NCBI GenBank assembly: GCA_007123465.1
Contig: SKLB01000015.1
Location: forward strand, 1 to 5,763
Source: Spirochaetales bacterium
GTDB taxonomy: Bacteria > Spirochaetota > Spirochaetia > DSM-27196 > PWMO01
DNA: 5,763 nt
Direction of reading: 5' to 3'
Below are positions 1 to 5,763 of the stretch, in pieces. Position 1 is the stretch's first letter. Each line of letters starts with the position of its first letter. The notes below the pieces were generated by a model. That model had not been told where the DNA came from. It did no database searches and saw only the letters and a list, made by a program, of their open reading frames with translations. The translations under genes and the position numbers were made by a program.

Positions 1-763
1 ATCGCTGGAAATCCGGTACATCGAGATACTCGAGGATCTCGTCGCAGGTATCAAACATCGACTGCAGCGCATCGCGTACCGTGAGGCCGCGCAGCTCGGT
101 CTCGCGATCGAGGTCACCGTAGGACAGTTCAGATTCTCCATTCTGGCACAGTATTCCGTCGCCGTCGAGATCGTCGATCAACTCCCCTGAGAAGCGGTGC
201 ACACGACCGAAGAACGTATTTGATTCGATGACTACCGCGTGGCGCATCTCCACCATGCGTTTCAGCATATCCTGCTCGTAGGTTTTGGAGTAATTGCCGT
301 CCTGGATACGCAGCGCTTCATCGCAGTAGTTGGCAACGCGGCGCGAGAGCTGGCTGAACTGATGGTAGAAACCGTCTCGCTCAACCGAATACTTGACGTC
401 GAGCTTCAACTTGCGTTCGCTGAACAGCCCGATGAACTCATCTTCAAAATAGCGCAGATAGAGCAATAGCGCCTGGATCTCGTGCACCTGCGTCGCGTGC
501 GTTTTGAGTAGATCGGAGTAGCGCTTCTGAAGTGATGCGAGGATTGGAAACCCCTCGAACTCATCCTCAGCGGCGCGCTGCGTACCGCCTTCAAGGAAGA
601 CGTTATCGATCTTGAGCCGCTCCTGCTCGAGCTTGGTCAATTCATCGACAATAGTGCGTTTAGACAATGAATCATGACTGGCACGCAGCCGGCCCTGCAG
701 ATCGCGGATGCGTTTGGCCACTGTGCGGTAATTTGACTGAAGATCGTCCCGGTAGTCCTGCAT
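1..763 (-). CDS. Unrecognised helix-rich cytoplasmic protein, N-terminal 254 residues (partial)
   Basis: An uninterrupted reading frame starts at the ATG at 763-761 and runs off the left edge without a stop, so the C-terminus is missing. The start is supported by a GAGGT Shine-Dalgarno sequence (767-771) and a promoter match just upstream. I do not recognise the family. There is no signal peptide or membrane segment. The first 55 residues are charged and helix-forming (DDLQ, KRIRDLQGRL, DELTKLEQERLKI), consistent with a short coiled coil. Residues about 75-155 also look helical. An acidic stretch at 197-204 contains the spacing D-x-D-x-D-G (D198, D200, D202, G203), like the first half of an EF-hand loop, but the usual acidic residue at loop position 12 is Gly. 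Cysteines are sparse (C147, C206, C240). It lies 84 bases downstream of the DRTGG gene on the same strand but has its own promoter, so the functional link is uncertain. That it is a real gene is fairly sure; its function is unknown. Confidence 0.8.
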   Translation of the reverse strand, partial: MQDYRDDLQSNYRTVAKRIRDLQGRLRASHDSLSKRTIVDELTKLEQERLKIDNVFLEGGTQRAAEDEFEGFPILASLQKRYSDLLKTHATQVHEIQALLLYLRYFEDEFIGLFSERKLKLDVKYSVERDGFYHQFSQLSRRVANYCDEALRIQDGNYSKTYEQDMLKRMVEMRHAVVIESNTFFGRVHRFSGELIDDLDGDGILCQNGESELSYGDLDRETELRGLTVRDALQSMFDTCDEILEYLDVPDFQR

Positions 764-766
764 CTG

Positions 767-771
767 ACCTC
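767..771 (-). promoter_or_regulatory. Ribosome binding site of the left-edge gene
   Basis: On the minus strand GAGGT lies three bases before the ATG at 763. The spacing is short but the match to the anti-Shine-Dalgarno sequence is good, and it fixes this ATG as the start, since no other in-frame start codon nearby has such a site. Confidence 0.55.
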
Positions 772-799
772 GGCCACTGGTTTTCCGTACGTTACTCAA

Positions 800-827
800 A
801 GTATAAAAGAAAACCGCCGGATTGCAA
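800..827 (-). promoter_or_regulatory. Sigma-70-type promoter of the left-edge gene
   Basis: On the minus strand TTGCAA (827-822, 4 of 6 to TTGACA) and TATACT (805-800, 5 of 6 to TATAAT) are separated by 16 bases. Transcription would begin near 793, giving a leader of about 30 bases that holds the Shine-Dalgarno sequence. It sits in the 84-base gap after the DRTGG gene, so the left-edge gene can be transcribed independently, although read-through from the DRTGG gene is also possible. The match is by eye. Confidence 0.6.
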
Positions 828-847
828 CAGGCCGCAACCTGTGTCTT

Positions 848-1195
848 TCAGAAGATTGGTTTCAGGCCGGCATTGTAGAGTTCCGCGGAGGCGCGGAAAA
901 TCGAATACGCGGTCCCGATCAGAACGACGTGGTTCTGTTCGGCCAGTGTCTTCATTTCGTCGGTGATGCGCTTGTTACGTCCGATCAGGACAACGTGTAT
1001 GTCGGACATCATTGCGGTTCGTACCGTTTGCGCATTCGAGAGCCCGGTGATCAGCAACACGTGTTCTGCGGTTACGGTCAAGACATCGCTCATCAGATCA
1101 GACGAGAAACCGTGTACCACGGTATGGTCCTCGGATATGCGGGTATCCGTGAGCACTGAGCCATCAACCACCTGCACAACTTCATCAACCTTCAT
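848..1195 (-). CDS. Stand-alone DRTGG-domain protein
   Basis: The 115-residue product resembles the short DRTGG-domain proteins found singly or beside [FeFe]-hydrogenase, NuoE/NuoF-like and anti-sigma-type ATPase genes in clostridia and spirochaetes. Visible family features are G-F-S-S-D-L-M-S-D-V at 29-38, I-T-G-L-S-N-A-Q-T-V-R-T-A at 49-61, a V-V-L-I-G strand at 68-72 followed by D-E-M at 79-81, a second V-V-L-I-G strand at 90-94, and a closing A-E-L-Y-N-A-G-L segment. The alternating strands and helices fit a small alpha/beta fold. DRTGG domains also occur in phosphotransacetylases and with CBS domains, where a sensing role has been proposed; the function here is not established. The protein is cytoplasmic, with no signal peptide or membrane segment. 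I chose the ATG at 1195 because AGGTGG lies eight bases before it; a GTG at 1207 is in frame but would overlap that site. Neighbours are not hydrogenase genes, so partners must lie elsewhere. Confidence 0.85.
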   Translation of the reverse strand: MKVDEVVQVVDGSVLTDTRISEDHTVVHGFSSDLMSDVLTVTAEHVLLITGLSNAQTVRTAMMSDIHVVLIGRNKRITDEMKTLAEQNHVVLIGTAYSIFRASAELYNAGLKPIF

Positions 1196-1203
1196 CGGTT
1201 CAA

Positions 1204-1209
1204 CCACCT
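1204..1209 (-). promoter_or_regulatory. Ribosome binding site of the DRTGG gene
   Basis: AGGTGG on the minus strand is eight bases before the ATG at 1195. It decides the start: the in-frame GTG at 1207-1205 lies inside this site and has no comparable site of its own upstream. Confidence 0.6.
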
Positions 1210-1224
1210 GAGCGCTTTGAATGG

Positions 1225-1237
1225 GTGTATCCTACAC
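1225..1237. repeat. Perfect 13-base inverted repeat upstream of the DRTGG gene
   Basis: GTGTA-TCC-TACAC is a perfect palindrome with a 3-base centre, ending about 30 bases upstream of the DRTGG start. It covers TAGGAT on the minus strand, the only weak -10-like hexamer there; no -35 partner is convincing. The half-site GGTGTAT recurs at 1325-1331 in the nrdJ promoter. It could be an operator for the minus-strand gene. A loop of three makes a cruciform or RNA hairpin less likely than a protein-binding site. Confidence 0.4.
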
Positions 1238-1249
1238 TAAGAGCGGAAG

Positions 1250-1272
1250 GTGCGTACAGAGTCCTGTCGCAC
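1250..1272. repeat. Imperfect inverted repeat in the divergent control region
   Basis: GTGCG-T-ACAG and CTGT-CGCAC pair over nine positions with one bulged T (1255) around the four-base centre AGTC. It lies between the two divergent starts and is not followed by a T-run on either strand, so it is not a terminator. It is more likely an operator, or a structured leader for the minus-strand transcript. The structure is visible; the role is inferred. Confidence 0.4.
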
Positions 1273-1273
1273 G

Positions 1274-1294
1274 CAGAAATTCCCGGGTTTTCTG
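1274..1294. repeat. Inverted repeat with CAGAAA arms
   Basis: CAGAAA (1274-1279) and TTTCTG (1289-1294) are perfectly complementary around nine bases that contain the palindrome CCCGGG. It directly follows the preceding inverted repeat, with one base between them, and lies just upstream of the proposed nrdJ -35 element at 1306. It may be part of a compound operator. Confidence 0.3.
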
Positions 1295-1305
1295 ACGGCT
1301 GACGG
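1292..1305. repeat. Tandem 7-base direct repeat
   Basis: CTGACGG occurs twice in a row with no spacer, immediately before the proposed nrdJ -35 hexamer. Two copies of a 7-mer could be a regulator's direct half-sites or simple slippage; nothing else supports a role. Confidence 0.35.
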
Positions 1306-1334
1306 TTGCACACTGCCGCTATATGGTGTATACA
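1306..1334 (+). promoter_or_regulatory. Candidate nrdJ promoter
   Basis: TTGCAC (1306-1311, 3 of 6) and TATACA (1329-1334, 4 of 6) are separated by 17 bases. This gives a leader of roughly 28 bases before the GTG at 1369. The hexamers are moderate, as expected for a regulated promoter. TACAGT at 1331-1336 is an alternative -10 with a longer spacer. The leader is far too short for a cobalamin riboswitch of about 200 bases. Confidence 0.4.
1314..1329 (+). promoter_or_regulatory. Upstream NrdR-box-like site
   Basis: This 16-mer (core CTATATGGTGT) matches 10 of 16 positions of the published NrdR-box consensus ACACTATATATAGTGT, including the whole GTGT right arm and TATAT core; the left arm is poor. 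It lies between the proposed -35 and -10 elements, where a bound repressor would block RNA polymerase. NrdR is the ATP/dATP-sensing repressor of ribonucleotide reductase genes across bacteria and binds paired boxes. The single match is weak; the pairing with the site at 1346 is the stronger argument. Confidence 0.4.
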
Positions 1335-1345
1335 GTATGGGTAGA

Positions 1346-1361
1346 GCATTATATATGGGGG
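1346..1361 (+). promoter_or_regulatory. Downstream NrdR-box-like site
   Basis: This 16-mer (core CATTATATATGGG) matches 11 of 16 consensus positions, with a fully matched TATATAT centre. Exactly 16 bases separate it from the upstream site, so starts are 32 bases apart, about three helical turns on the same DNA face, as is usual for tandem NrdR boxes. It overlaps the nrdJ Shine-Dalgarno sequence, whose G-run causes the mismatches in the right arm. Confidence 0.42.
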
Positions 1362-1363
1362 TG
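1357..1363 (+). promoter_or_regulatory. Ribosome binding site of nrdJ
   Basis: GGGGGTG lies five bases before the GTG start at 1369. It resembles the canonical GGAGGTG with one mismatch and supports the non-ATG start, which is also where NrdJ homologues begin (M-K-I-x-R-R-F-T). Confidence 0.55.
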
Positions 1364-1368
1364 TTTGG

Positions 1369-4300
1369 GTGAAAATCACACGACGGTTTACCGATAGCAG
1401 CTCCGGGCCGTATACCGGAATAACCTGGGATACCAGGGTTTCCGAAATCAGGAATCCTGACGGCTCGGTCATATTTCGCAGAGAGGGTGTGGTTGTGCCG
1501 TCCGGCTGGTCTCAGATTGCAACCGATATTCTGGCACAGAAGTACTTCCGCAAATCCGGGGTTCCCTCAAAGAACGGACACGGAGATCAGGAATACGATG
1601 CACGCCAGGTTTTCCACCGGCTGGCACACACCTGGACAATCTGGGGCGAACGCGCCGGCTATTTTGACACCGATGAAGACGCACGCGCATTCTACGACGA
1701 GATGTGCTACATGCTGGCGCAGCAGATGGGCGCACCCAACTCTCCACAATGGTTCAACACTGGTCTGCACGCAGCCTACGGTATCGAAGGGCCGGCCCAG
1801 GGGCACTACTTCGTTGAGCCGGAAACCGGTGAGATCAAGCCTTCGCAGAGCGCCTACGAGCGGCCGCAGCCACACGCCTGCTTCATCATGGACGTTACCG
1901 ACGATCTGGTGAATGACGGCGGTATTATGGATCTGGTGACGCGCGAAGCGCGGCTGTTCAAGTACGGCTCCGGTACCGGTTCCAACTTTTCGCGCATTCG
2001 CGGTGAGACCGAGCCGCTGTCCGGTGGTGGTGTTTCATCGGGGCTGCTGTCATTTCTGAAGATCGCCGACCGCTCCGCTGCTGCGATCAAGAGCGGCGGG
2101 ACAACCCGCCGCGCCGCCAAGATGGTAACGCTCGATGCAGACCATCCCGACATTGAGCGCTACGTCGAATGGAAGGCCGCAGAAGAGTACAAGGTAGCCA
2201 GCATGGTAGCCGGAAGCCGAATAATCGCGCGTAAGATGCGTGCCGTGCTCGAGACAATCAAGCAACACGGCGGTGAGCTTCAGTCGGCCTGCGATCCCGA
2301 TTTCAACCGCAACCTGCATCAGGCGGTTCTCGCCGCCATGGACGCCGAGATCCCGACCTCGTTCATTCACCAGGTGCTGCAGCGCGCACGCGAGGGTGAT
2401 CTTGAGCCCCTGCTGGTTGAGTTCACCACTGAGTGGGACTCCGAAGCCTATAACACGGTAAGCGGACAGTCTTCCAACAACTCGGTGCGCGTGGCCAACG
2501 AGTTCATGCAGGCGGTGCTCGACGACGCAGACTGGAATCTGATTGCGCGTACCGACGGGTCGGTTCGCAAGACTATCAGAGCGCGCGACCTGTGGCGCAA
2601 TATGGCGCGCACCTCGTGGCAGTGTGCCGATCCCGGGCTGCAGTTTCACTCCACCATCAATGAGTGGCATACCTGCCCCGAAGACGGTGACATCCGTGCG
2701 TCTAATCCGTGCAGCGAGTACATGTTTCTCGACGATACCGCGTGCAACCTGGCGTCTCTCAACCTGCTGACGTTCTACGACGCAGACAAGAGTGCCTTTG
2801 ATATAGAAGCGTACCTGCACGCTATTCGCCTGTGGACGCTTGTACTCGAAATCAGCGTTGTCATGGCGCAGTTTCCCAGCCGCGAAGTAGCGCGCAGGAG
2901 CTACGATTACCGCACTCTTGGTCTGGGGTACGCTAATCTCGGTACCCTGCTGATGGTGATGGGCTTGCCCTACGATGGCGACGAAGGCCGTGCCACCGCC
3001 GCGGCGTTGAGTGCGATCCTCAGCGGTGAATCCTACGCCACCTCGGCCGAGATGGCGGCGGACACCGGGCCATTCCCGCGTTACGAGGCCAACAGGCAGC
3101 ATATGCTGCGCGTGATTGGCAATCACCGGCGCGCCGCGTACAATGCGCCGGCTGAAGAGTACCAGCGGCTGACTATTATTCCGCGGGGTATAGATGAGAA
3201 ACTCTGCCCAGCAGAACTGCTGCAGGCCGCGCGTGATTCGTGGGACCGTGCACTGGAGCTCGGCGAGCGGCACGGCTACCGCAACGCCCAGGCCACCGCA
3301 ATAGCGCCTACCGGAACCATTGGGCTGGTCATGGACTGTGACACTACCGGGGTAGAACCGGACTTTGCCCTGGTGAAGTTCAAGAAGCTCGCCGGCGGCG
3401 GATACTTCAAGATCATCAACCGCTCGATTCCTCCGGCGCTGAAGAAGTTGGGATACTCCGGCAAGCAGGTTCAGGAGATCATCGATTACTGTCTCGGTCA
3501 CGCAACGCTCGATAACGCACCCGGGGTCAACCGTGAACGTCTGGCCGCCGGGGGCTTCAGTGACAAGACTCTGGACACTATTGAAGACTCGCTCGAGAAC
3601 GCCTTTAACCTCGCTGGAGTATTCAACCACTACGTGCTCGGTGACGAGGTCATGCAGCAGGAACTCGGTATACCAGAGGCTACCTACACGCTGCCGGGTT
3701 TTGACCTGTTGAAGCATCTCGGGTACACCCAACAGGATATAGATGCCGCCGAGATCTACGCCTGTGGCGCAATGACGGTAGAGGGCTGCCCACATCTCAA
3801 GCCGGAGCACCTGCCGGTCTTTGATACCGCCAGCCCGTCGGGGCGCCTGGGAACGCGTTCGATCAGCTGGCGTGGGCACGTGGAGATGATGGCCGCGGTG
3901 CAGCCGTTTGTATCGGGCGCTATCTCCAAGACAATCAACATGCCCAACGCCGTCACCATTGGCGAGGTGGAAGAGGCCCACATGCTGTCGTGGCGCCTGA
4001 TGCTGAAGTCAATAGCGCTCTACCGCGACGGTTCGAAGCTGAGCCAGCCTCTGAGCAGCCTGGGCGCCGGTGCCGACAAGATCGCCGAGAAGCTGCTGGA
4101 ACTGAACGCCGAGGCACCGGCTGCTGCACAGCCGGCCGCCGATGCACCCTATACTCCGAGGCGCGCTCAACGGCGGGTGCTGCCGGGGCGACGCGTGGGC
4201 TACACGCAGAAAGCCAAGATCGGCAACCACAGTCTGTTCATCAGAACCGGGCAGTACGCCGACGGAACCCTGGGTGAGATTTTTCTGGACATGCACAAAG

Positions 4301-4911
4301 AGGGGGCGGCGTTCCGTTCGCTGGTCAACAGTTTTGCAATTGCGGTCTCGCTTGGTCTGCAGTACGGTGTTCCGCTCGAAGAATATGTCGACGCCTTTAC
4401 CTTTACCCGCTTCGAACCCAACGGTATCGTCAGTGGACACCAGAACATCAAAATGGCCACCTCGGTACTCGACCTGGTTTTCCGCGACCTCGCCCTATCC
4501 TATCTCAATCGTACCGATCTGGTGCAGGTCAAGCCGGATGACCTGATTGCCACCTCCACTCTGGACGGCAACTCAACGCCCGTGTCCGAGCCTGCCGCGC
4601 ACAGCGCCGCAGCGGCGGAATCCGCTGCACCAGCGACAACCGGCCGTGAGACCTCAAGCGGCAACGAGCCAACGCGCGATAGCGCAGAAGCGCGCCCGCA
4701 GACGCCTGCACCGCAGCATGGGGCGGCAGCAAACCCCCAGGCGGGACGGCGCAGCACGGTAGCGGTGGCAGATGCCGGCAAGCAGCGCAAGCTGGCGCGG
4801 CTGAAAGGCTACGAGGGCGACCCGTGTTCTGCGTGCGGTCACTTCACGCTGCTGCGCAACGGGACGTGCATGAAATGCGACACCTGCGGCTCTACAACCG
4901 GCTGTTCGTAA
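1369..4911 (+). CDS. nrdJ: Adenosylcobalamin-dependent class II ribonucleotide reductase
   Basis: This cytoplasmic enzyme converts ribonucleotides, most likely diphosphates, to deoxyribonucleotides. It uses a cobalamin-derived radical, needs no oxygen and no small radical subunit. The 1180 residues are complete. The start is a GTG with a Shine-Dalgarno sequence, and the N-terminus M-K-I-T-R-R-F-T is family-typical. Residues 1-170 form the class II N-terminal region, with no ATP-cone evident. The catalytic barrel runs to about 890. Its key residues are C171 (HACFI), the radical cysteine C448 and E450 in N-P-C-S-E (N446), and C459 in ACNLASLNL. C448 and C459 are 11 apart, as in other class II enzymes. 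P-T-G-T (647-650) is the substrate phosphate loop. An Ala/Pro-rich linker (about 905-935) leads to a TSCPD domain (about 943-1050), then a low-complexity linker (about 1060-1135). The tail has C1153, C1156, C1167 and C1170, probably zinc ligands, and C1173/C1179, probably the pair that re-reduces the active site. It closely resembles the long actinobacterial and alphaproteobacterial NrdJ type. Confidence 0.97.
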   Translation: MKITRRFTDSSSGPYTGITWDTRVSEIRNPDGSVIFRREGVVVPSGWSQIATDILAQKYFRKSGVPSKNGHGDQEYDARQVFHRLAHTWTIWGERAGYFDTDEDARAFYDEMCYMLAQQMGAPNSPQWFNTGLHAAYGIEGPAQGHYFVEPETGEIKPSQSAYERPQPHACFIMDVTDDLVNDGGIMDLVTREARLFKYGSGTGSNFSRIRGETEPLSGGGVSSGLLSFLKIADRSAAAIKSGGTTRRAAKMVTLDADHPDIERYVEWKAAEEYKVASMVAGSRIIARKMRAVLETIKQHGGELQSACDPDFNRNLHQAVLAAMDAEIPTSFIHQVLQRAREGDLEPLLVEFTTEWDSEAYNTVSGQSSNNSVRVANEFMQAVLDDADWNLIARTDGSVRKTIRARDLWRNMARTSWQCADPGLQFHSTINEWHTCPEDGDIRASNPCSEYMFLDDTACNLASLNLLTFYDADKSAFDIEAYLHAIRLWTLVLEISVVMAQFPSREVARRSYDYRTLGLGYANLGTLLMVMGLPYDGDEGRATAAALSAILSGESYATSAEMAADTGPFPRYEANRQHMLRVIGNHRRAAYNAPAEEYQRLTIIPRGIDEKLCPAELLQAARDSWDRALELGERHGYRNAQATAIAPTGTIGLVMDCDTTGVEPDFALVKFKKLAGGGYFKIINRSIPPALKKLGYSGKQVQEIIDYCLGHATLDNAPGVNRERLAAGGFSDKTLDTIEDSLENAFNLAGVFNHYVLGDEVMQQELGIPEATYTLPGFDLLKHLGYTQQDIDAAEIYACGAMTVEGCPHLKPEHLPVFDTASPSGRLGTRSISWRGHVEMMAAVQPFVSGAISKTINMPNAVTIGEVEEAHMLSWRLMLKSIALYRDGSKLSQPLSSLGAGADKIAEKLLELNAEAPAAAQPAADAPYTPRRAQRRVLPGRRVGYTQKAKIGNHSLFIRTGQYADGTLGEIFLDMHKEGAAFRSLVNSFAIAVSLGLQYGVPLEEYVDAFTFTRFEPNGIVSGHQNIKMATSVLDLVFRDLALSYLNRTDLVQVKPDDLIATSTLDGNSTPVSEPAAHSAAAAESAAPATTGRETSSGNEPTRDSAEARPQTPAPQHGAAANPQAGRRSTVAVADAGKQRKLARLKGYEGDPCSACGHFTLLRNGTCMKCDTCGSTTGCS

Positions 4912-5763
4912 TTGCGCTGGTGGTTCTGGCGGCAGGCTGCCGCAGCCTGCCGCTGCCCGAGATCGAGCCGGCGGTTGAGCCGCATCGACCGCCGGTAGCC
5001 GCGGAGGTGTTGCGCTGGCGTGACGGAGCACGCGCGGCGGCTTCGCTTACTTTTGATGACAGTACGCTGGACCACTACCTGCTGGCGGCACCGGAACTGG
5101 ACCGTCGCGGGCTGCGCGGCACATTCTACGCGATCACCGGGGTGTTGGACAAAGGAATCTGGCACGACGGCGACACCCAGCGTCTGCAGTTCAGCTGGAA
5201 CCAGGCACGCGAGATGGCGGCGCGCGGACACGAAATCGGCAGCCATTCCCATAGCCATCCAGACCTCACCACGCTCGATTTACGTGCCACAGACCGACAA
5301 CTGCGGCAATCGATGCTGCGTCTGCAGCACGAGATACCGCAGCAACGCGGTCTGAGCTTTGCCTGGCCCTACTGGCGCAGCAACAGCGTTGGCCGCGCGC
5401 TGGCAACTCACTACTACATTGCCGCGCGCGCCGGACAGGCAACAACAGCGCGCTACATCGAGACCGGTGTGCCGGGTGCCCGGCCGGCAGATCTGCAGCG
5501 CGTCAACGCGCTTGCTGTCCGCCCGCTGGAGACGCCGCTGTCCTGGAGCCATGCCGCACAACATGTGCTCGACAGCGGAGGCTGGGCGGTACTGTCTCTG
5601 CACGGCATAGACGATGGCCGGATTGCGCGCGCGGCGGTTGGCTGGCAGCCGTTGCCGATAGAGACCTACCGCGGGTTGCTGGATTATCTTGTCGGCCAGG
5701 ACTTCTGGATTGCCCCGTTTGCCGATGTGGCCAAGTACATCGAACGGCGCGATTCTACGCAAC
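4875..5763 (+). CDS. Polysaccharide deacetylase family lipoprotein (C-terminus cut by the window)
   Basis: The 296 residues in the window begin with a lipoprotein signal peptide: a basic n-region (residues 1-9), a hydrophobic core (10-20) and lipobox L-A-A-G-C with C22 as the predicted lipidated cysteine. A Pro/Glu-rich tether follows to about residue 45. The NodB-type (CE4) deacetylase domain then shows T-F-D-D at 59-62 (D61 presumed base, D62 metal ligand), H-S-H-S-H at 124-128 (H124 and H128 metal ligands), W-P-Y at 164-166 in place of the usual motif 3, and S-L-H-G at 242-245 (H243) near the end. Members remove N- or O-acetyl groups from peptidoglycan, chitin-like or other glycans; the substrate here is unknown. 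It would be membrane-anchored facing the periplasm or outside. The ATG at 4875 lies inside the end of nrdJ (37-base overlap) with only a weak GGGA upstream, so coupling to nrdJ translation is likely. GTG at 4866 is a less likely start. No stop occurs before the window ends. Confidence 0.88.
   Translation, partial: MRHLRLYNRLFVIALVVLAAGCRSLPLPEIEPAVEPHRPPVAAEVLRWRDGARAAASLTFDDSTLDHYLLAAPELDRRGLRGTFYAITGVLDKGIWHDGDTQRLQFSWNQAREMAARGHEIGSHSHSHPDLTTLDLRATDRQLRQSMLRLQHEIPQQRGLSFAWPYWRSNSVGRALATHYYIAARAGQATTARYIETGVPGARPADLQRVNALAVRPLETPLSWSHAAQHVLDSGGWAVLSLHGIDDGRIARAAVGWQPLPIETYRGLLDYLVGQDFWIAPFADVAKYIERRDSTQ

Noticed and set aside
239..469. A 76-codon plus-strand frame opposite the left-edge gene
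   Set aside because: It lies wholly inside the 254-codon minus-strand frame, which has a promoter and ribosome site. The short frame mirrors that coding sequence and has no evident ribosome site.
807..842. Hairpin (ACAGG/CCTGT) after the DRTGG gene as a terminator
   Set aside because: The stem has only five pairs and the T-rich stretch is separated from it by more than ten bases and is interrupted. The same bases are better explained as the promoter of the next gene.
929..1211. Short plus-strand frames opposite the DRTGG gene
   Set aside because: The minus strand encodes a recognisable DRTGG domain with a good ribosome site. The opposing frames show no family features.
1208..1368. Cobalamin riboswitch upstream of nrdJ
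   Set aside because: Expected because the enzyme needs adenosylcobalamin, but the gap is shorter than a typical cobalamin riboswitch, the likely transcript leader is about 30 bases, and no B12-box-like sequence was seen.
2050..3981. A 643-codon open frame on the minus strand inside nrdJ
   Set aside because: It is in codon-for-codon register with nrdJ, so its stops would need TTA, CTA or TCA codons in the sense gene, which a GC-rich gene rarely uses. It has no recognisable domain, while the sense strand has a complete, well-conserved enzyme.
5280..5762. A 160-codon open frame on the minus strand opposite the deacetylase
   Set aside because: The plus strand carries a recognisable deacetylase domain with intact motifs through the same bases. 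The antisense product has no visible family features.

Overview
The window is a GC-rich bacterial segment with four protein-coding genes and almost no non-coding DNA. Two genes lie on the minus strand in the left quarter. Two lie on the plus strand and fill the rest, diverging from the minus pair across about 170 bases. No RNA gene, mobile element, CRISPR array or long repeat was seen. The host is probably a free-living Gram-negative-type bacterium: it has a lipoprotein with a lipobox and a cobalamin-dependent, oxygen-independent ribonucleotide reductase. A small stand-alone DRTGG-domain protein is common in spirochaetes and clostridia, so a GC-rich spirochaete is a reasonable guess. The sequence does not prove it.

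Left part, minus strand. At 1-763 is the first 254 codons of an unrecognised, helix-rich cytoplasmic protein that continues beyond the window. It has its own good sigma-70-type promoter (800-827) and a Shine-Dalgarno sequence. Upstream of it, at 848-1195, is a 115-residue DRTGG-domain protein, a putative ligand-sensing or regulatory domain often found beside iron hydrogenase and electron-bifurcating genes, although none are seen here.

Divergent control region, 1196-1368. This short stretch holds three inverted repeats, a 7-base tandem duplication, a plausible nrdJ promoter, and two AT-centred 16-mers. The 16-mers resemble NrdR boxes and are separated by 16 bases, the spacing typical of NrdR operators. 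There is no room for a cobalamin riboswitch, so control by the dNTP/ATP sensor NrdR is the better hypothesis.

Right part, plus strand. nrdJ (1369-4911) encodes a complete 1180-residue adenosylcobalamin-dependent class II ribonucleotide reductase with all active-site cysteines, a TSCPD domain and a C-terminal cysteine cluster. A polysaccharide-deacetylase-fold lipoprotein starts at 4875, inside the last codons of nrdJ in another frame, and runs off the right edge. The 37-base overlap implies co-transcription and probably translational coupling, tying deoxynucleotide supply to a cell-envelope enzyme. Nothing clearly amounts to an undescribed system. The points most worth a second look are the NrdR-like tandem operator, the dual-coding overlap and the unrecognised left-edge gene.
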